Shown: piece after piece, positions 1 through 8,161 of the stretch
Layout of the letters: the number at the start of each line of letters is the position of its first letter
Numbering within the stretch: the stretch's first letter is position 1
Origin: Algoriphagus algorifonticola
GTDB taxonomy: Bacteria; Bacteroidota; Bacteroidia; Cytophagales; Cyclobacteriaceae
NCBI RefSeq assembly: GCF_007655305.1
Contig: NZ_VLOG01000052.1
Location: 143,558-207,557, forward strand
Direction: 5' to 3'
DNA: 64,000 bases
Made by a program: the position numbers and the translations under genes
The notes under the pieces: generated by a model
Databases searched by the model: none
Seen by the model: the letters and a program-made list of their open reading frames with translations, nothing else
What the model was told of the DNA's origin: nothing

Positions 1-528
1 GAACCAAATTTTTTGTGTGCTTTCCAATTCGTAATGATCAATTTTATCAGTAAAAGCATTCATGTAAATGCCCCCATTGATATAAGAGGTGTAAAATATA
101 CTTTCTTTTGCACCTCTAAATCTTAACCAAACAGGTTTATCATCTACAATCCGAACCTGAATTTCTTTGATGGTTGTTTTTGCCTCAGGTTTAGCTTGAT
201 GGATTAAAATATCACCTTTGATCTCAGTGGTAAAGGCTGTGACTAAGGAAGGTTTGTTGATATCTGCCTCCAAGAAAGCGTCTAGCTCTTCTTTCCAATC
301 TTCTTTTGAGAAAGTCAAATCAGACTTTTTTTCTTCCCCATTTATCCGGGTGATTTTAGAAACTTGGCTGCTGCTGTCCAGCTTTTCGATTTCCTGAAGT
401 ACAAAGCCTTTCAAATCATAATAAGGTAAAACCTCCATTTCTCCCACAGGTGCGATCCCAGGAGTATTTTCACAGGAAGTAAGCGAGGAAATCAGGAATG
501 CAAGTACTACGAGTGTTCTAAATTTCAT
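1..528 (-). CDS. Putative lipoprotein, 3' part cut by window edge
   Basis: The frame is open from the ATG at 528 down to base 1, giving 176 codons with no stop, so the C-terminus lies outside the window. The N-terminus is a lipoprotein signal peptide: MKFRTLVVLAFLISSLTSC, a hydrophobic stretch ending in the lipobox LTSC with Cys19 as the predicted lipidated residue. The mature part is soluble and mixed-charge, and I recognise no family. Its ATG overlaps the gpmI stop as ATGA, so it is probably translated with gpmI. Membrane attachment is inferred from the lipobox; function is unknown. Confidence 0.75.
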   Translation of the reverse strand, partial: MKFRTLVVLAFLISSLTSCENTPGIAPVGEMEVLPYYDLKGFVLQEIEKLDSSSQVSKITRINGEEKKSDLTFSKEDWKEELDAFLEADINKPSLVTAFTTEIKGDILIHQAKPEAKTTIKEIQVRIVDDKPVWLRFRGAKESIFYTSYINGGIYMNAFTDKIDHYELESTQKIWF

Positions 529-2051
529 TCGTTTATCAAGATATCTCCGGTCATTTCTTTAGGAATATCCAGGCCGATTAGTTTCAAGATGGTTGGAGCT
601 AGATCTCCCAATTTCCCATTTTTTACCTGGAAACTGTCTTGCTTGTCGATCAAAATAAAAGGGACAAGGTTGGTGGTATGAGCCGTATTTGGACTTCCGT
701 CCTCGTTGATCATCATATCACTGTTTCCATGATCTGCGATCACCATGATGGAATAGTTATTTTCCAAAGCTGCATTGACTACACGCTCAGTGCATTGATC
801 CACCGCTTCACAAGCCTTCATTGCTGCTTCAAAATCACCTGTGTGCCCTACCATATCTGCATTGGCAAAATTAAGGCAGATAAAGTCCGTACTTTTCTTC
901 TTAAGTTCAGGGATTATTTTGGAAGCGATTTCAAAAGCGCTCATTTCAGGCTTGAGATCGTAAGTCGCAACTTTTGGAGAAGGACAGAGAATCCTGCTTT
1001 CTCCTGTAAATTCTTTTTCTCTGCCTCCTGAGAAGAAGAAGGTCACGTGAGGATATTTCTCAGTTTCAGCAATTCTGATTTGAGTTTTTCCTGCTGCTTC
1101 AAGGACTTGTCCAAGTGTGTTATTTAGGTTGTCCTTTTCAAAAAGTACTTTGACTCCCTGGAAGGTTTCATCGTAGTTTGTAAAAGTGATGTAATTGAGG
1201 CTCAATTTTTTCATATTGTAATCCTCAAAATCCTTTTGCGTCAGCACCTGCGTGATTTCCCTTCCCCTGTCGGTTCTAAAATTGAAACAGATCACCAGGT
1301 CTCCCTCAGTTATGGTCGCCAATGGTTTATTATCTGCGCCTACGTGGATAATTGGACGGATAAATTCATCCGTTACATTATTGTCATAGGATTTTTTGAT
1401 GGCAGCTTGGATATCCTTGGACTTTTCTCCTTCGCCATGAACTAAGGCATCGTAAGCCAACTTAACGCGCTCCCAACGATTATCACGATCCATGGCATAG
1501 TATCTTCCTACCACAGAGGCGATTTTACCGGATGAATTTTTCAGGTGATCTTGAAGATCGGATAGATAATGAACACCTCCCTTTGGGTCGGTATCTCTAC
1601 CGTCTGTGAATGCATGAATGAAAACATCCTCCATTCCATTTGCCTTAGCAGCATCGCAAAGACCCTTCAGGTGATCAATATGAGCATGCACTCCACCGTC
1701 AGAAACCAAACCGATAAAATGCGCTTTCTTCTTTTCAGCTTTTGCTTTGGCAAAGGCTTCTTTCAACACAGGGTGCTCCTTCAGCTCTTCGTTTTTCACG
1801 GCCTGGTTGATTTTCACCAAGTCTTGATAAACGATTCTACCAGCACCGATATTCATATGCCCTACTTCTGAATTTCCCATTTGTCCTTCCGGAAGACCTA
1901 CAGCTAATCCTGAGGCCTCAAGGGTAGAATGTGGGTATTTGGTATATAAACTATCTACAAAAGGTGTTTTGGCTTTGTCGATGGCGGATACAGCGGGTTT
2001 AGTCGCAATTCCCCAGCCGTCCAAGATCATTAAAAGTACTTTCTTATCCAT
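525..2051 (-). CDS. gpmI: 2,3-bisphosphoglycerate-independent phosphoglycerate mutase
   Basis: It interconverts 3- and 2-phosphoglycerate in glycolysis and gluconeogenesis and is a cytoplasmic dimanganese enzyme of the alkaline phosphatase superfamily. The 508-residue length fits the family. The N-terminal metal site is LLMILDGWG (Asp11), and the phosphorylated serine is Ser61 in GNSEVGHMNIGAGR. Later family blocks are visible: HAFTDGRDTDP, GRYYAMDRDNRW, FNFRTDRGRE and the C-terminal metal site VIADHGNSDMM. The frame continues nine codons upstream to 2078, but a TATATTTG -7-like element at 2056-2063 sits inside that extension, so the ATG at 2051 is preferred. The stop overlaps the start of the downstream lipoprotein. 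Confidence 0.95.
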   Translation of the reverse strand: MDKKVLLMILDGWGIATKPAVSAIDKAKTPFVDSLYTKYPHSTLEASGLAVGLPEGQMGNSEVGHMNIGAGRIVYQDLVKINQAVKNEELKEHPVLKEAFAKAKAEKKKAHFIGLVSDGGVHAHIDHLKGLCDAAKANGMEDVFIHAFTDGRDTDPKGGVHYLSDLQDHLKNSSGKIASVVGRYYAMDRDNRWERVKLAYDALVHGEGEKSKDIQAAIKKSYDNNVTDEFIRPIIHVGADNKPLATITEGDLVICFNFRTDRGREITQVLTQKDFEDYNMKKLSLNYITFTNYDETFQGVKVLFEKDNLNNTLGQVLEAAGKTQIRIAETEKYPHVTFFFSGGREKEFTGESRILCPSPKVATYDLKPEMSAFEIASKIIPELKKKSTDFICLNFANADMVGHTGDFEAAMKACEAVDQCTERVVNAALENNYSIMVIADHGNSDMMINEDGSPNTAHTTNLVPFILIDKQDSFQVKNGKLGDLAPTILKLIGLDIPKEMTGDILINE

Positions 2052-2055
2052 GTGG

Positions 2056-2063
2056 CAAATATA
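2056..2063 (-). promoter_or_regulatory. Candidate -7 element for gpmI
   Basis: On the minus strand the sequence TATATTTG ends five bases before the gpmI ATG and matches the Bacteroidota -7 consensus TAnnTTTG. The nearest upstream TTG lies 23 bases away instead of the usual 19-21, so this is only a half match. A transcript starting here would have a very short or absent leader. Confidence 0.35.
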
Positions 2064-2183
2064 AAATATTCTAGGCATTCTTGACCCAAAGAATGATGGA
2101 TTGACTTTTTTCCTGCTGAAAGAAATAATCTCAAAAATGCATTTTGAAAGAATGAATTTGGCGTAGTATTTGCCAAATCAGCA

Positions 2184-2582
2184 ATGATGATGCTTAACCA
2201 ACTCATACTATCACTTTTACTGTGGATAGCTGTACCAGATACTACCTATCCACCTGAGCACTCTATTGACCCGATTATAGTGGCGATCGATAGTGGGTCC
2301 AGTAGTGATTTGGCTAGATATTTTGACGCAAGTATTTCACTCAATATCAACGGTCAACAAGGTGATTTTTCGAAAAGTCAGGCCGAAATAGTGTTAAAAG
2401 ATTTTTTCAAGAAAAACCCACCCTTAAAATTTTCCCTAGTTTTTAGATCAGAAAATAATCCCAGTTTGAGTTCTTATATAGGGGATTATCAAAGCGGAAA
2501 AGGCATTTATAAGGTTTTTATCAAAGTCAATCAGCAGGATACCCAAATCAAAGTGTATAGTCTGGGCTTTGTAAAAGTGTAA
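2184..2582 (+). CDS. DUF4783 family secreted protein
   Basis: A 132-residue protein with an N-terminal hydrophobic signal segment (MMMLNQLILSLLLWIAV) and a small SnoaL/NTF2-like body. The pattern of a short helix (ISLNINGQQGDFSKSQAEIVLKDFF) followed by beta strands with IGDYQSGKG and KVFIKVNQQ fits DUF4783, a Bacteroidota family that I recall next to nadC. Any of the first three Met codons could be the start. It lies 152 bp upstream of nadC on the same strand. The predicted location is periplasmic; the molecular role is unknown. Confidence 0.7.
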   Translation: MMMLNQLILSLLLWIAVPDTTYPPEHSIDPIIVAIDSGSSSDLARYFDASISLNINGQQGDFSKSQAEIVLKDFFKKNPPLKFSLVFRSENNPSLSSYIGDYQSGKGIYKVFIKVNQQDTQIKVYSLGFVKV

Positions 2583-2734
2583 GCATTTTAAGAAAATTAC
2601 CCGTACTGCTACTCATTATCCCTATTTTTGCAGCTGGAAATAGTTTATAGCTACTCCAAACATTTCATCCCAATAAATGCTTCAATCTCTGCCAGATTTT
2701 TGAAATCTGATCAGCTGATTTAAAATCTTGATAC

Positions 2735-3592
2735 ATGAGACCCGCTTACCTTACCGATCAGGCTATCCAATCATTTATCCAATCTGCTTTTGCAGAAGAT
2801 ATTGGACCGGGAGATTATTCATCTTTAGCTGCCATTCCTTCAGATAAAAAGGGTCAGGCAAAGCTTTTAATCAAGGGTGACGGAGTACTTGCTGGAATAG
2901 AAATGGCTGAGAAAATTTTTAAAAGCTACGATCCCAGTTTGGAAGTAACTCTTCTGAAAAAGGATGGGGATGAAGTGAATTATGGAGATATAGGATTGAC
3001 AGTTTCAGGTCCTGCAGCATCTATTTTATCTTCGGAAAGACTGGTTCTCAACTGTATGCAGAGAATGAGCGGTATCGCTACATTGACTCATAGGTTGACT
3101 CAGAAGATTATCCATACCAAAGCTCGTCTGATGGATACCAGGAAAACCACACCTAATTTCCGATTGATGGAAAAATGGGCTGTTCATATCGGAGGAGGAG
3201 TAAATCATAGATTTGCGCTGTATGATATGGTGATGTTGAAAGACAACCATGTGGATTTTGCCGGAGGAATTCAGCAAGCCATTGAGCGAACCAAGGCCTA
3301 TTTAGCCTCTCATAATCTGAATTTAAAAATTGAAGTTGAAACCCGAAACTTGCAAGAGGTGGAGGAAGTAGTGAGAGTTGGAGGAGTGGATTACATCATG
3401 CTGGACAATATGGATTATGCAACCATGAGAAAGGCAGTTGCAATTATTGACGGGAAATTTGAAACTGAAGCCTCTGGTGGAATTACAGAGGAGACCCTTG
3501 CAGAGGTGGCCGAGTGCGGTGTGGATTTTATTTCTATGGGGGCTTTAACGCACTCCGTGAAAAGTCTAGATATCAGTCTTAAAGCTTTTTAA
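2735..3592 (+). CDS. nadC: Nicotinate-nucleotide pyrophosphorylase (carboxylating)
   Basis: Quinolinate phosphoribosyltransferase makes nicotinate mononucleotide from quinolinate and PRPP in de novo NAD synthesis. At 285 residues it has the usual length. Visible family blocks are the N-terminal AEDIGPGDYSS, the substrate-binding LMDTRKTTPNFR (Arg and Lys contacting quinolinate), MLKDNHVDF, IEVETRNLQEVEE, VDYIMLDNMD and the phosphate-binding EASGGITEE. The upstream gap holds TATTTTTG at 2623-2630, a possible -7 element, but without a well-placed TTG. Confidence 0.95.
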   Translation: MRPAYLTDQAIQSFIQSAFAEDIGPGDYSSLAAIPSDKKGQAKLLIKGDGVLAGIEMAEKIFKSYDPSLEVTLLKKDGDEVNYGDIGLTVSGPAASILSSERLVLNCMQRMSGIATLTHRLTQKIIHTKARLMDTRKTTPNFRLMEKWAVHIGGGVNHRFALYDMVMLKDNHVDFAGGIQQAIERTKAYLASHNLNLKIEVETRNLQEVEEVVRVGGVDYIMLDNMDYATMRKAVAIIDGKFETEASGGITEETLAEVAECGVDFISMGALTHSVKSLDISLKAF

Positions 3593-3650
3593 GATTAGAT
3601 ATTTAAACAATTTAATTGTTTACAATAGAAAAAGAGTGCTTAAATTGCTT

Positions 3651-4757
3651 TTAAAGCCATTTTTTGAATCGAAAATAAAAGAGCATTCCAATCACCGCTA
3701 TACCCATTCCACTCAAAACGTAAAAATACCCATAGCGCCATTGTAACTCGGGCATATACTCGAAGTTCATTCCATAAACTCCAGCCACAAAGCTCAAAGG
3801 GATAAAAATGGTGGATATAATGGTAAGCACCTTCATTACATTATTCATGCGGTTAGAAAGACTATTCATATAGAGGTCTAAAACGCCGGAAGACATATCC
3901 CGAAACACTTCCATGGTTTCAATTACCTGAATAGTATTTTCATATAAGTCGCGGATAAAAGGCCGTACTTCCGGAGAGATTTTATCCTCTGCATACTTAT
4001 CGAAAGCTCCGATTACCTCTCTCAGCGGATATACTGACCTTCTTAGGTCCATCATCTCCCTGCGTTGAAGATACAAGGCATTCAAAGTTTCGGTCCCGGG
4101 TTCTATGATGGCCTGCGATTCTAAGCTTTCTATCCTTTCGCCTATATGTTCAAGGACAGTAAAATAATTGTCAACAACCGCATCTAATAAAGCATACAGT
4201 AGATAATCGGTTCCTCTTTGTCGGATGGTCCTTTTGGAGTCTTGGAGTCTCTCTCTTACAAACTGGAAGACGTCTCCCTCTTTTTCCTGAAAAGTGATCA
4301 GAATATTTTTAGCCATTAGAAAACTCACCTGTTCTTCAACTATGGGCTCCTCAGGGGAATTGCATTGAATCATTTTCAGCGTAGCAAAAATGTACTCCTC
4401 AAAAGCCTCCATTTTTGGCCTTTGGAAGGTGCTGAGAATATCCTCCAAAGTCAATTTGTGAATGCCAAAAATCTGTCCGATTTCTTCTAGAATTCCCACA
4501 TCGTGAAGTCCAATGACATCTATCCAAAAAACTTTTTTTTGAAGCTTCAGATGATCCTTAAGCTGGGAGAGTTTGATTTTTTCTTCATAAATCTCCTGTT
4601 CATCGTAGGTAATTAAGTTGATGAAAACTTCCTCTTGTTTCTTATCACCTGTAAAAACCAGGGCCGCAGGAGGCAAACCAACTCTATGGGCAGGTCTTTT
4701 CCTTTTTTTACTCTTGAAGAGTTTTTGGAATTGCTTCATGGGAGACTTCTGCGCCAT
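3651..4757 (-). CDS. corA: CorA-family magnesium/cobalt channel
   Basis: A pentameric inner-membrane divalent cation channel of 368 residues. It has a long cytoplasmic N-terminal domain, a long helix, and two C-terminal transmembrane helices. The signature pore-loop motif YGMN follows TM1 (IISTIFIPLSFVAGVYGMNF) and TM2 ends in a basic tail. It begins five bases after the queG stop, so the two are probably co-transcribed. Mg2+, Co2+ or Ni2+ preference cannot be read from the sequence. Confidence 0.93.
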   Translation of the reverse strand: MAQKSPMKQFQKLFKSKKRKRPAHRVGLPPAALVFTGDKKQEEVFINLITYDEQEIYEEKIKLSQLKDHLKLQKKVFWIDVIGLHDVGILEEIGQIFGIHKLTLEDILSTFQRPKMEAFEEYIFATLKMIQCNSPEEPIVEEQVSFLMAKNILITFQEKEGDVFQFVRERLQDSKRTIRQRGTDYLLYALLDAVVDNYFTVLEHIGERIESLESQAIIEPGTETLNALYLQRREMMDLRRSVYPLREVIGAFDKYAEDKISPEVRPFIRDLYENTIQVIETMEVFRDMSSGVLDLYMNSLSNRMNNVMKVLTIISTIFIPLSFVAGVYGMNFEYMPELQWRYGYFYVLSGMGIAVIGMLFYFRFKKWL

Positions 4758-4761
4758 AAGT

Positions 4762-5703
4762 CTAGGAGGGCTTTGATTGAATAAATTCGAGATTTCTTTT
4801 CAGTCCGGCAAATTTTGTACGCTTTAAAGGAGATTTTTTAAAAACTTTTTGAAAAGTCTCTTCTGTCATCTCAATCCAATCTTTCTTTGAATAGTCTTTT
4901 ATATCCGAATGGGGATCAAATTTTGGTTCTTGATGAGGCTTGGAAAAGCGATTCCAAGGGCATACATCCTGACAGATATCGCAGCCAAAAGCCCAATTTT
5001 CCATCTTTCCTTTGAATTCTGAAGGAATTGCCTCTTTCAATTCTATGGTCAAGTAGGAAATACAGCGGGAACCATCGACTACTCCCGGTTGCACGATGGC
5101 ATCTGTTGGACATGCATCTATACAGGCCGTACAAGTTCCACAATAATCTTTTGCTAAAGGAAGATCAGGATCCACCTCTAAATCGATGATCAACTCTGCC
5201 AAAAAGAAAAAGCTCCCCATCTTCCGGTTAAGCAAAAGGCTGTTTTTTCCAATCCATCCCAATCCAGCTTTTTGAGCCCATTGTCGCTCCATGATCGGTG
5301 CTGAGTCAACAAAAACCCGCCCTTCAATTTCACCGATTTCCCGCCTAAGAATTTCCAAAAATGTTTTAAGCTTATCCTTAATCACAAAGTGATAATCCTC
5401 TCCATAAGCATATTTGGCCAGCTTGATGTCTTCTGGTTTTTCAGGAAGTTTATGCTCTGGATAGTAATTGTAAATCAAAGAAATGACCGTTTTTGCACCG
5501 GGAACCAATTTGGTTGGATCTAAACGCTTATCAAAATGATTGGCCAGATAGGCCATCTGTCCTTGATAGTTTCGATTCAGCCACTCTTCAAGTCTCGGGG
5601 CCTCCTCTTCTAAAAATTCCGCCTTAGCAATTCCACAGAATTCAAAGCCCAGATGTTTGGCGGTGGACTTGATGAATTGGGCGTATTTAAGTGAAGGGCT
5701 CAT
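4762..5703 (-). CDS. queG: Epoxyqueuosine reductase
   Basis: It carries out the last step of queuosine tRNA modification, reducing epoxyqueuosine with a cobalamin cofactor and two 4Fe-4S clusters. The cluster ligands are clear: [16 protein letters not shown] and [13 protein letters not shown]. The cobalamin-binding part includes KYAYGEDYH and the conserved [24 protein letters not shown] prefer the ATG at 5703 (313 residues, beginning [12 protein letters not shown]) because the homologous domain starts there; an in-frame ATG at 5724 would add seven residues. It is followed by corA after a four-base gap. Confidence 0.93.
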   Translation of the reverse strand: MSPSLKYAQFIKSTAKHLGFEFCGIAKAEFLEEEAPRLEEWLNRNYQGQMAYLANHFDKRLDPTKLVPGAKTVISLIYNYYPEHKLPEKPEDIKLAKYAYGEDYHFVIKDKLKTFLEILRREIGEIEGRVFVDSAPIMERQWAQKAGLGWIGKNSLLLNRKMGSFFFLAELIIDLEVDPDLPLAKDYCGTCTACIDACPTDAIVQPGVVDGSRCISYLTIELKEAIPSEFKGKMENWAFGCDICQDVCPWNRFSKPHQEPKFDPHSDIKDYSKKDWIEMTEETFQKVFKKSPLKRTKFAGLKRNLEFIQSKPS

Positions 5704-5738
5704 AGGAATTCGAAAGTACTTCAAATCAAATTAAAGAC

Positions 5739-5985
5739 GAAATCGAGCATGTCGGGGCCGACACACACTTGCATGCCCCGAAGTATAGGGGAACCTGTGC
5801 GACCTGCCTGCCGCAGGCAGGGATTCCATATGGCCTTTAAAAAACAAATTATAAACCGATGAAATCGAGCACGACCCAATGTGACACCCAGAGAGACGCC
5901 CCGATGTATCGGGGAATCAATGCGAAGATTCCATCTGACCTTTAAAAAGAAAATTATAAACCGATGAAATTGAACACAATTTGAG
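5739..5985. repeat. Two and a bit copies of an intergenic repeat
   Basis: The gap between queG and the toxin-antitoxin pair holds a tandem repeat: unit 1 at 5739-5860, unit 2 at 5861-5965 and a partial third start at 5966-5985. Each begins GAAATCGAGCA or a close variant and ends near CTTTAAAAA followed by AATTATAAACCGAT. Inside are palindromes that differ between units: CCTGCCTGCCGCAGGCAGG near 5805-5823 in unit 1 and CCCCGATGTATCGGGG near 5899-5914 in unit 2. No coding frame is supported. It looks like an accumulation of dispersed palindromic repeats. Confidence 0.7.
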
Positions 5986-5988
5986 AAT

Positions 5989-6017
5989 TACACGTATATT
6001 GTATTTAAGCACGTGTA
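5989..6017. promoter_or_regulatory. Candidate operator of the toxin-antitoxin operon
   Basis: A perfect inverted repeat, TACACGT (5989-5995) and ACGTGTA (6011-6017), with a 15-base spacer ends three bases before the antitoxin ATG. Antitoxins of this type usually repress their own operon by binding such palindromes, so this is the obvious operator candidate. A TTG at 5981-5983 could act as the -33 element, but no good TAnnTTTG follows. Confidence 0.4.
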
Positions 6018-6020
6018 TTT

Positions 6021-6278
6021 ATGAAAACCAAACTCACTCTCACTGTAGAAAAAGAAATAATAGAAAAGGCCAAGCAAAAAGCTGCTGACAGAGGAATGTC
6101 ATTGTCTCAAATGTTTGAGGAGATTTTTTCTAAAGAAGATCCGGAAATAGAACAAACGGAAGCACAAAAAGCGGCAAAATCACTTTTAAAAAAATTGGAG
6201 TCTATGAAACCTAGACCCAGCCCTGATAAATTTGACAAAGAGCTTCGAAGTCATTACTTGTTAAAAAAACATGGTTAA
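6021..6278 (+). CDS. Ribbon-helix-helix type antitoxin (DUF6364-like)
   Basis: An 85-residue basic protein whose first 45 residues fit a ribbon-helix-helix DNA-binding unit: a beta strand (KTKLTLTVEKEII), helix A (EKAKQKAADRG) and helix B (SLSQMFEEIF). The C-terminal half is charged and helical and is presumably the toxin-binding part. Its last eight bases overlap the start of the PIN-domain gene, the usual arrangement of a type II antitoxin before its toxin. It probably represses its own operon through the inverted repeat just upstream. The family name comes from remembered sequence resemblance. Confidence 0.75.
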   Translation: MKTKLTLTVEKEIIEKAKQKAADRGMSLSQMFEEIFSKEDPEIEQTEAQKAAKSLLKKLESMKPRPSPDKFDKELRSHYLLKKHG

Positions 6279-6681
6279 AATCTTTTTAGATACTAATGTA
6301 GTGATTGACTTGCTGGCAAAAAGGGAACCCTTTTATGAAGATTCTAAGCTTTTTCTAATGCTAGCACAAGGGTCATTGGCTCAGCTTTTTATCGCTGAGA
6401 GCAGTTTAGGAAACTTATATTACCTTGTTTTTGAGGTTTACAAAATTCCTCAAGCAAATGAACTTTTAGAACAATTTTTTTTAGTTTGTGAGGTAATTTC
6501 AGGAGGTAAGGGTGTGATTATTCAATCTTTGAATTCCGACTTTAAAGACAAGGAAGATGGGCTACAATATTATACTGCCTTAGCTCATCGTGTAGATTTT
6601 TTAATTACTAGAAATAAAAGGGATTTTATTGGCAACAGTCAAATACCTATCCTTACTCCACAGGAATTTTTTGCACCTTGA
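6271..6681 (+). CDS. PIN-domain ribonuclease toxin (VapC-like)
   Basis: A 136-residue PIN domain of the VapC type, a metal-dependent ribonuclease. Acidic residues of the fold are visible: Asp7 in IFLDTNVVIDLL, a glutamate in the IAESSL segment, and the late aspartates in KEDGLQYYTA and HRVDFLITRNKRDF. The length is full for a single PIN domain, with no sign of decay. The start overlaps the antitoxin by ATGGTTAA, and the stop abuts the convergent small membrane gene. Which RNA it cuts cannot be told. Confidence 0.83.
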   Translation: MVKIFLDTNVVIDLLAKREPFYEDSKLFLMLAQGSLAQLFIAESSLGNLYYLVFEVYKIPQANELLEQFFLVCEVISGGKGVIIQSLNSDFKDKEDGLQYYTALAHRVDFLITRNKRDFIGNSQIPILTPQEFFAP

Positions 6682-6912
6682 CTAATCTCTTTTTCTTCTT
6701 AATTCCGGCTTGTCCTGATACCATTGTTCATCAAAGGTTTCTTCTATTGTAATTGGAGCCGTTAAAACAGACCAAACCATCCAAAGGACTAAAAAAGGCC
6801 CCGCCAAGAAAATTAGCCAGATTAATGGTAAAGCGATATTGAGTTGAATCAGCGTGACAAAAACAATCAAAATTCCGGTCACAACCCCGACTACAGTTTG
6901 ATAATTTTTCAT
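6682..6912 (-). CDS. Small two-helix membrane protein
   Basis: A 76-residue protein with two predicted transmembrane segments (VVGVVTGILIVFVTLIQL and LIWLIFLAGPFLVLWMVWSV) and a charged C-terminal tail ending in ELRRKRD. Its stop codon touches the stop of the toxin gene on the other strand. It is not recognisable as a named family. The clean hydrophobic pattern and Trp-rich second helix favour a real gene. Confidence 0.55.
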   Translation of the reverse strand: MKNYQTVVGVVTGILIVFVTLIQLNIALPLIWLIFLAGPFLVLWMVWSVLTAPITIEETFDEQWYQDKPELRRKRD

Positions 6913-7052
6913 CTTTTTGGTGTTTTTATCTACTTATTCAAACTCCTATGCCTTTCACTTTGTTATCGAGACATGTATCTTAAGGTTGGCTCAATTCGAA
7001 TTGGCAGCAAGTTTTGTTCTGCTTCTTGAGTCTAATCTTTAAAAACCTGATT

Positions 7053-8153
7053 ATGAAAGGCTTCCGCTTTACTCAATATATACCTCCCCAAGATCCTGAG
7101 AAAAATACCTTTGAGAACCTTCTTAATATATTTCTTCAGTTGGTTACCATGACTGGCGGAGATGTGGCAGAGGCTCTTAGCTGGCTGACAAACTTGGATA
7201 AGCGTTACAACATGACTAATCCCAATTACGGAATTGGGGATTTTATTGAGGACCTTAAATCCAAAGGATATCTGACTGAAGAAAATCAAAAAGGGGAGTT
7301 TAAAATTACAGGGAAAGCAGAGCAAACGATTAGAAAGTCTGCCCTGGAGGAAATTTTTGGGAAGCTCAAAAGAGGTAAATCAGGACAACATAAAACCACT
7401 CATTCCGGTCAGGGAGAAGAGCGAGGCACCGACAGAAGAGCTTATGAGTTTGGAGATAACTTAGATCAAATTGCGCTTACCGACTCGCTACGTAATGCCC
7501 AGGCCAATCATGGATTTTCAGGTGACTACCTTTTGACCGAAGATGATTTGGAAGTTGTGGAGAATGAGTATAGATCTCAGACCTCTACAGTTTTGATGAT
7601 CGATATTTCCCACTCCATGATTTTGTATGGGGAAGATCGGATCACGCCGGCTAAGAAAGTGGCAATGGCTTTGGCAGAATTGATAAAAACCCGCTACCCA
7701 AAAGACACGCTAGATATCATCGTCTTTGGAAACGATGCCTGGCAAATTGAAATTAAGGATCTGCCTTATCTTCAAGTGGGTCCTTATCATACTAATACAG
7801 TTGCGGGATTGGAGCTGGCTATGGATTTACTTCGCAGGAGAAAAAATCCCAACAAACAAATATTCATGATTACTGACGGTAAGCCAACCTGCTTGAAAGT
7901 TGGAATCAAATATTACAAAAACTCTTTTGGGATTGACAGTAAAATCTTGAGTGAAACGCTCAAACTAGCTGCTCAATGCAGAAAATTAAAAATCCCAGTA
8001 ACCACCTTTATGATCGCATCAGACCCTTATCTGAAGGAGTTTGTTAAAGAATTTACTAAGGTTAACAATGGAAATGCTTACTACTCTTCTTTGAAGGGCT
8101 TGGGAGATTTGATTTTTGAGGATTATAGAAGAAACCGAACCAAACGCTTTTAA
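7053..8153 (+). CDS. VWA-domain protein paired with a MoxR-like ATPase
   Basis: A 366-residue cytoplasmic protein. The C-terminal half is a von Willebrand A domain with a complete MIDAS motif, DISHS at 184-188, followed by later elements IVFGNDAW and MITDGKPT. The N-terminal 170 residues are helical and include a charged Gln/Gly/Lys/Arg-rich stretch near 105-130. The ATG at 7053 is chosen over an upstream in-frame codon at 7014 because the alignable sequence (MKGFRFTQYIPPQD) begins there. The AAA+ gene follows after eight bases. Such pairs act as metal-chelatase-like or chaperone machines; the client here is unknown. Confidence 0.85.
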   Translation: MKGFRFTQYIPPQDPEKNTFENLLNIFLQLVTMTGGDVAEALSWLTNLDKRYNMTNPNYGIGDFIEDLKSKGYLTEENQKGEFKITGKAEQTIRKSALEEIFGKLKRGKSGQHKTTHSGQGEERGTDRRAYEFGDNLDQIALTDSLRNAQANHGFSGDYLLTEDDLEVVENEYRSQTSTVLMIDISHSMILYGEDRITPAKKVAMALAELIKTRYPKDTLDIIVFGNDAWQIEIKDLPYLQVGPYHTNTVAGLELAMDLLRRRKNPNKQIFMITDGKPTCLKVGIKYYKNSFGIDSKILSETLKLAAQCRKLKIPVTTFMIASDPYLKEFVKEFTKVNNGNAYYSSLKGLGDLIFEDYRRNRTKRF

Positions 8154-8161
8154 ACAAACGC

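Noticed and set aside
639..1031. Open frame antisense to gpmI
   Set aside because: It lies wholly within a clear enzyme gene on the other strand, and its sequence is cysteine- and histidine-rich with no protein-like pattern.
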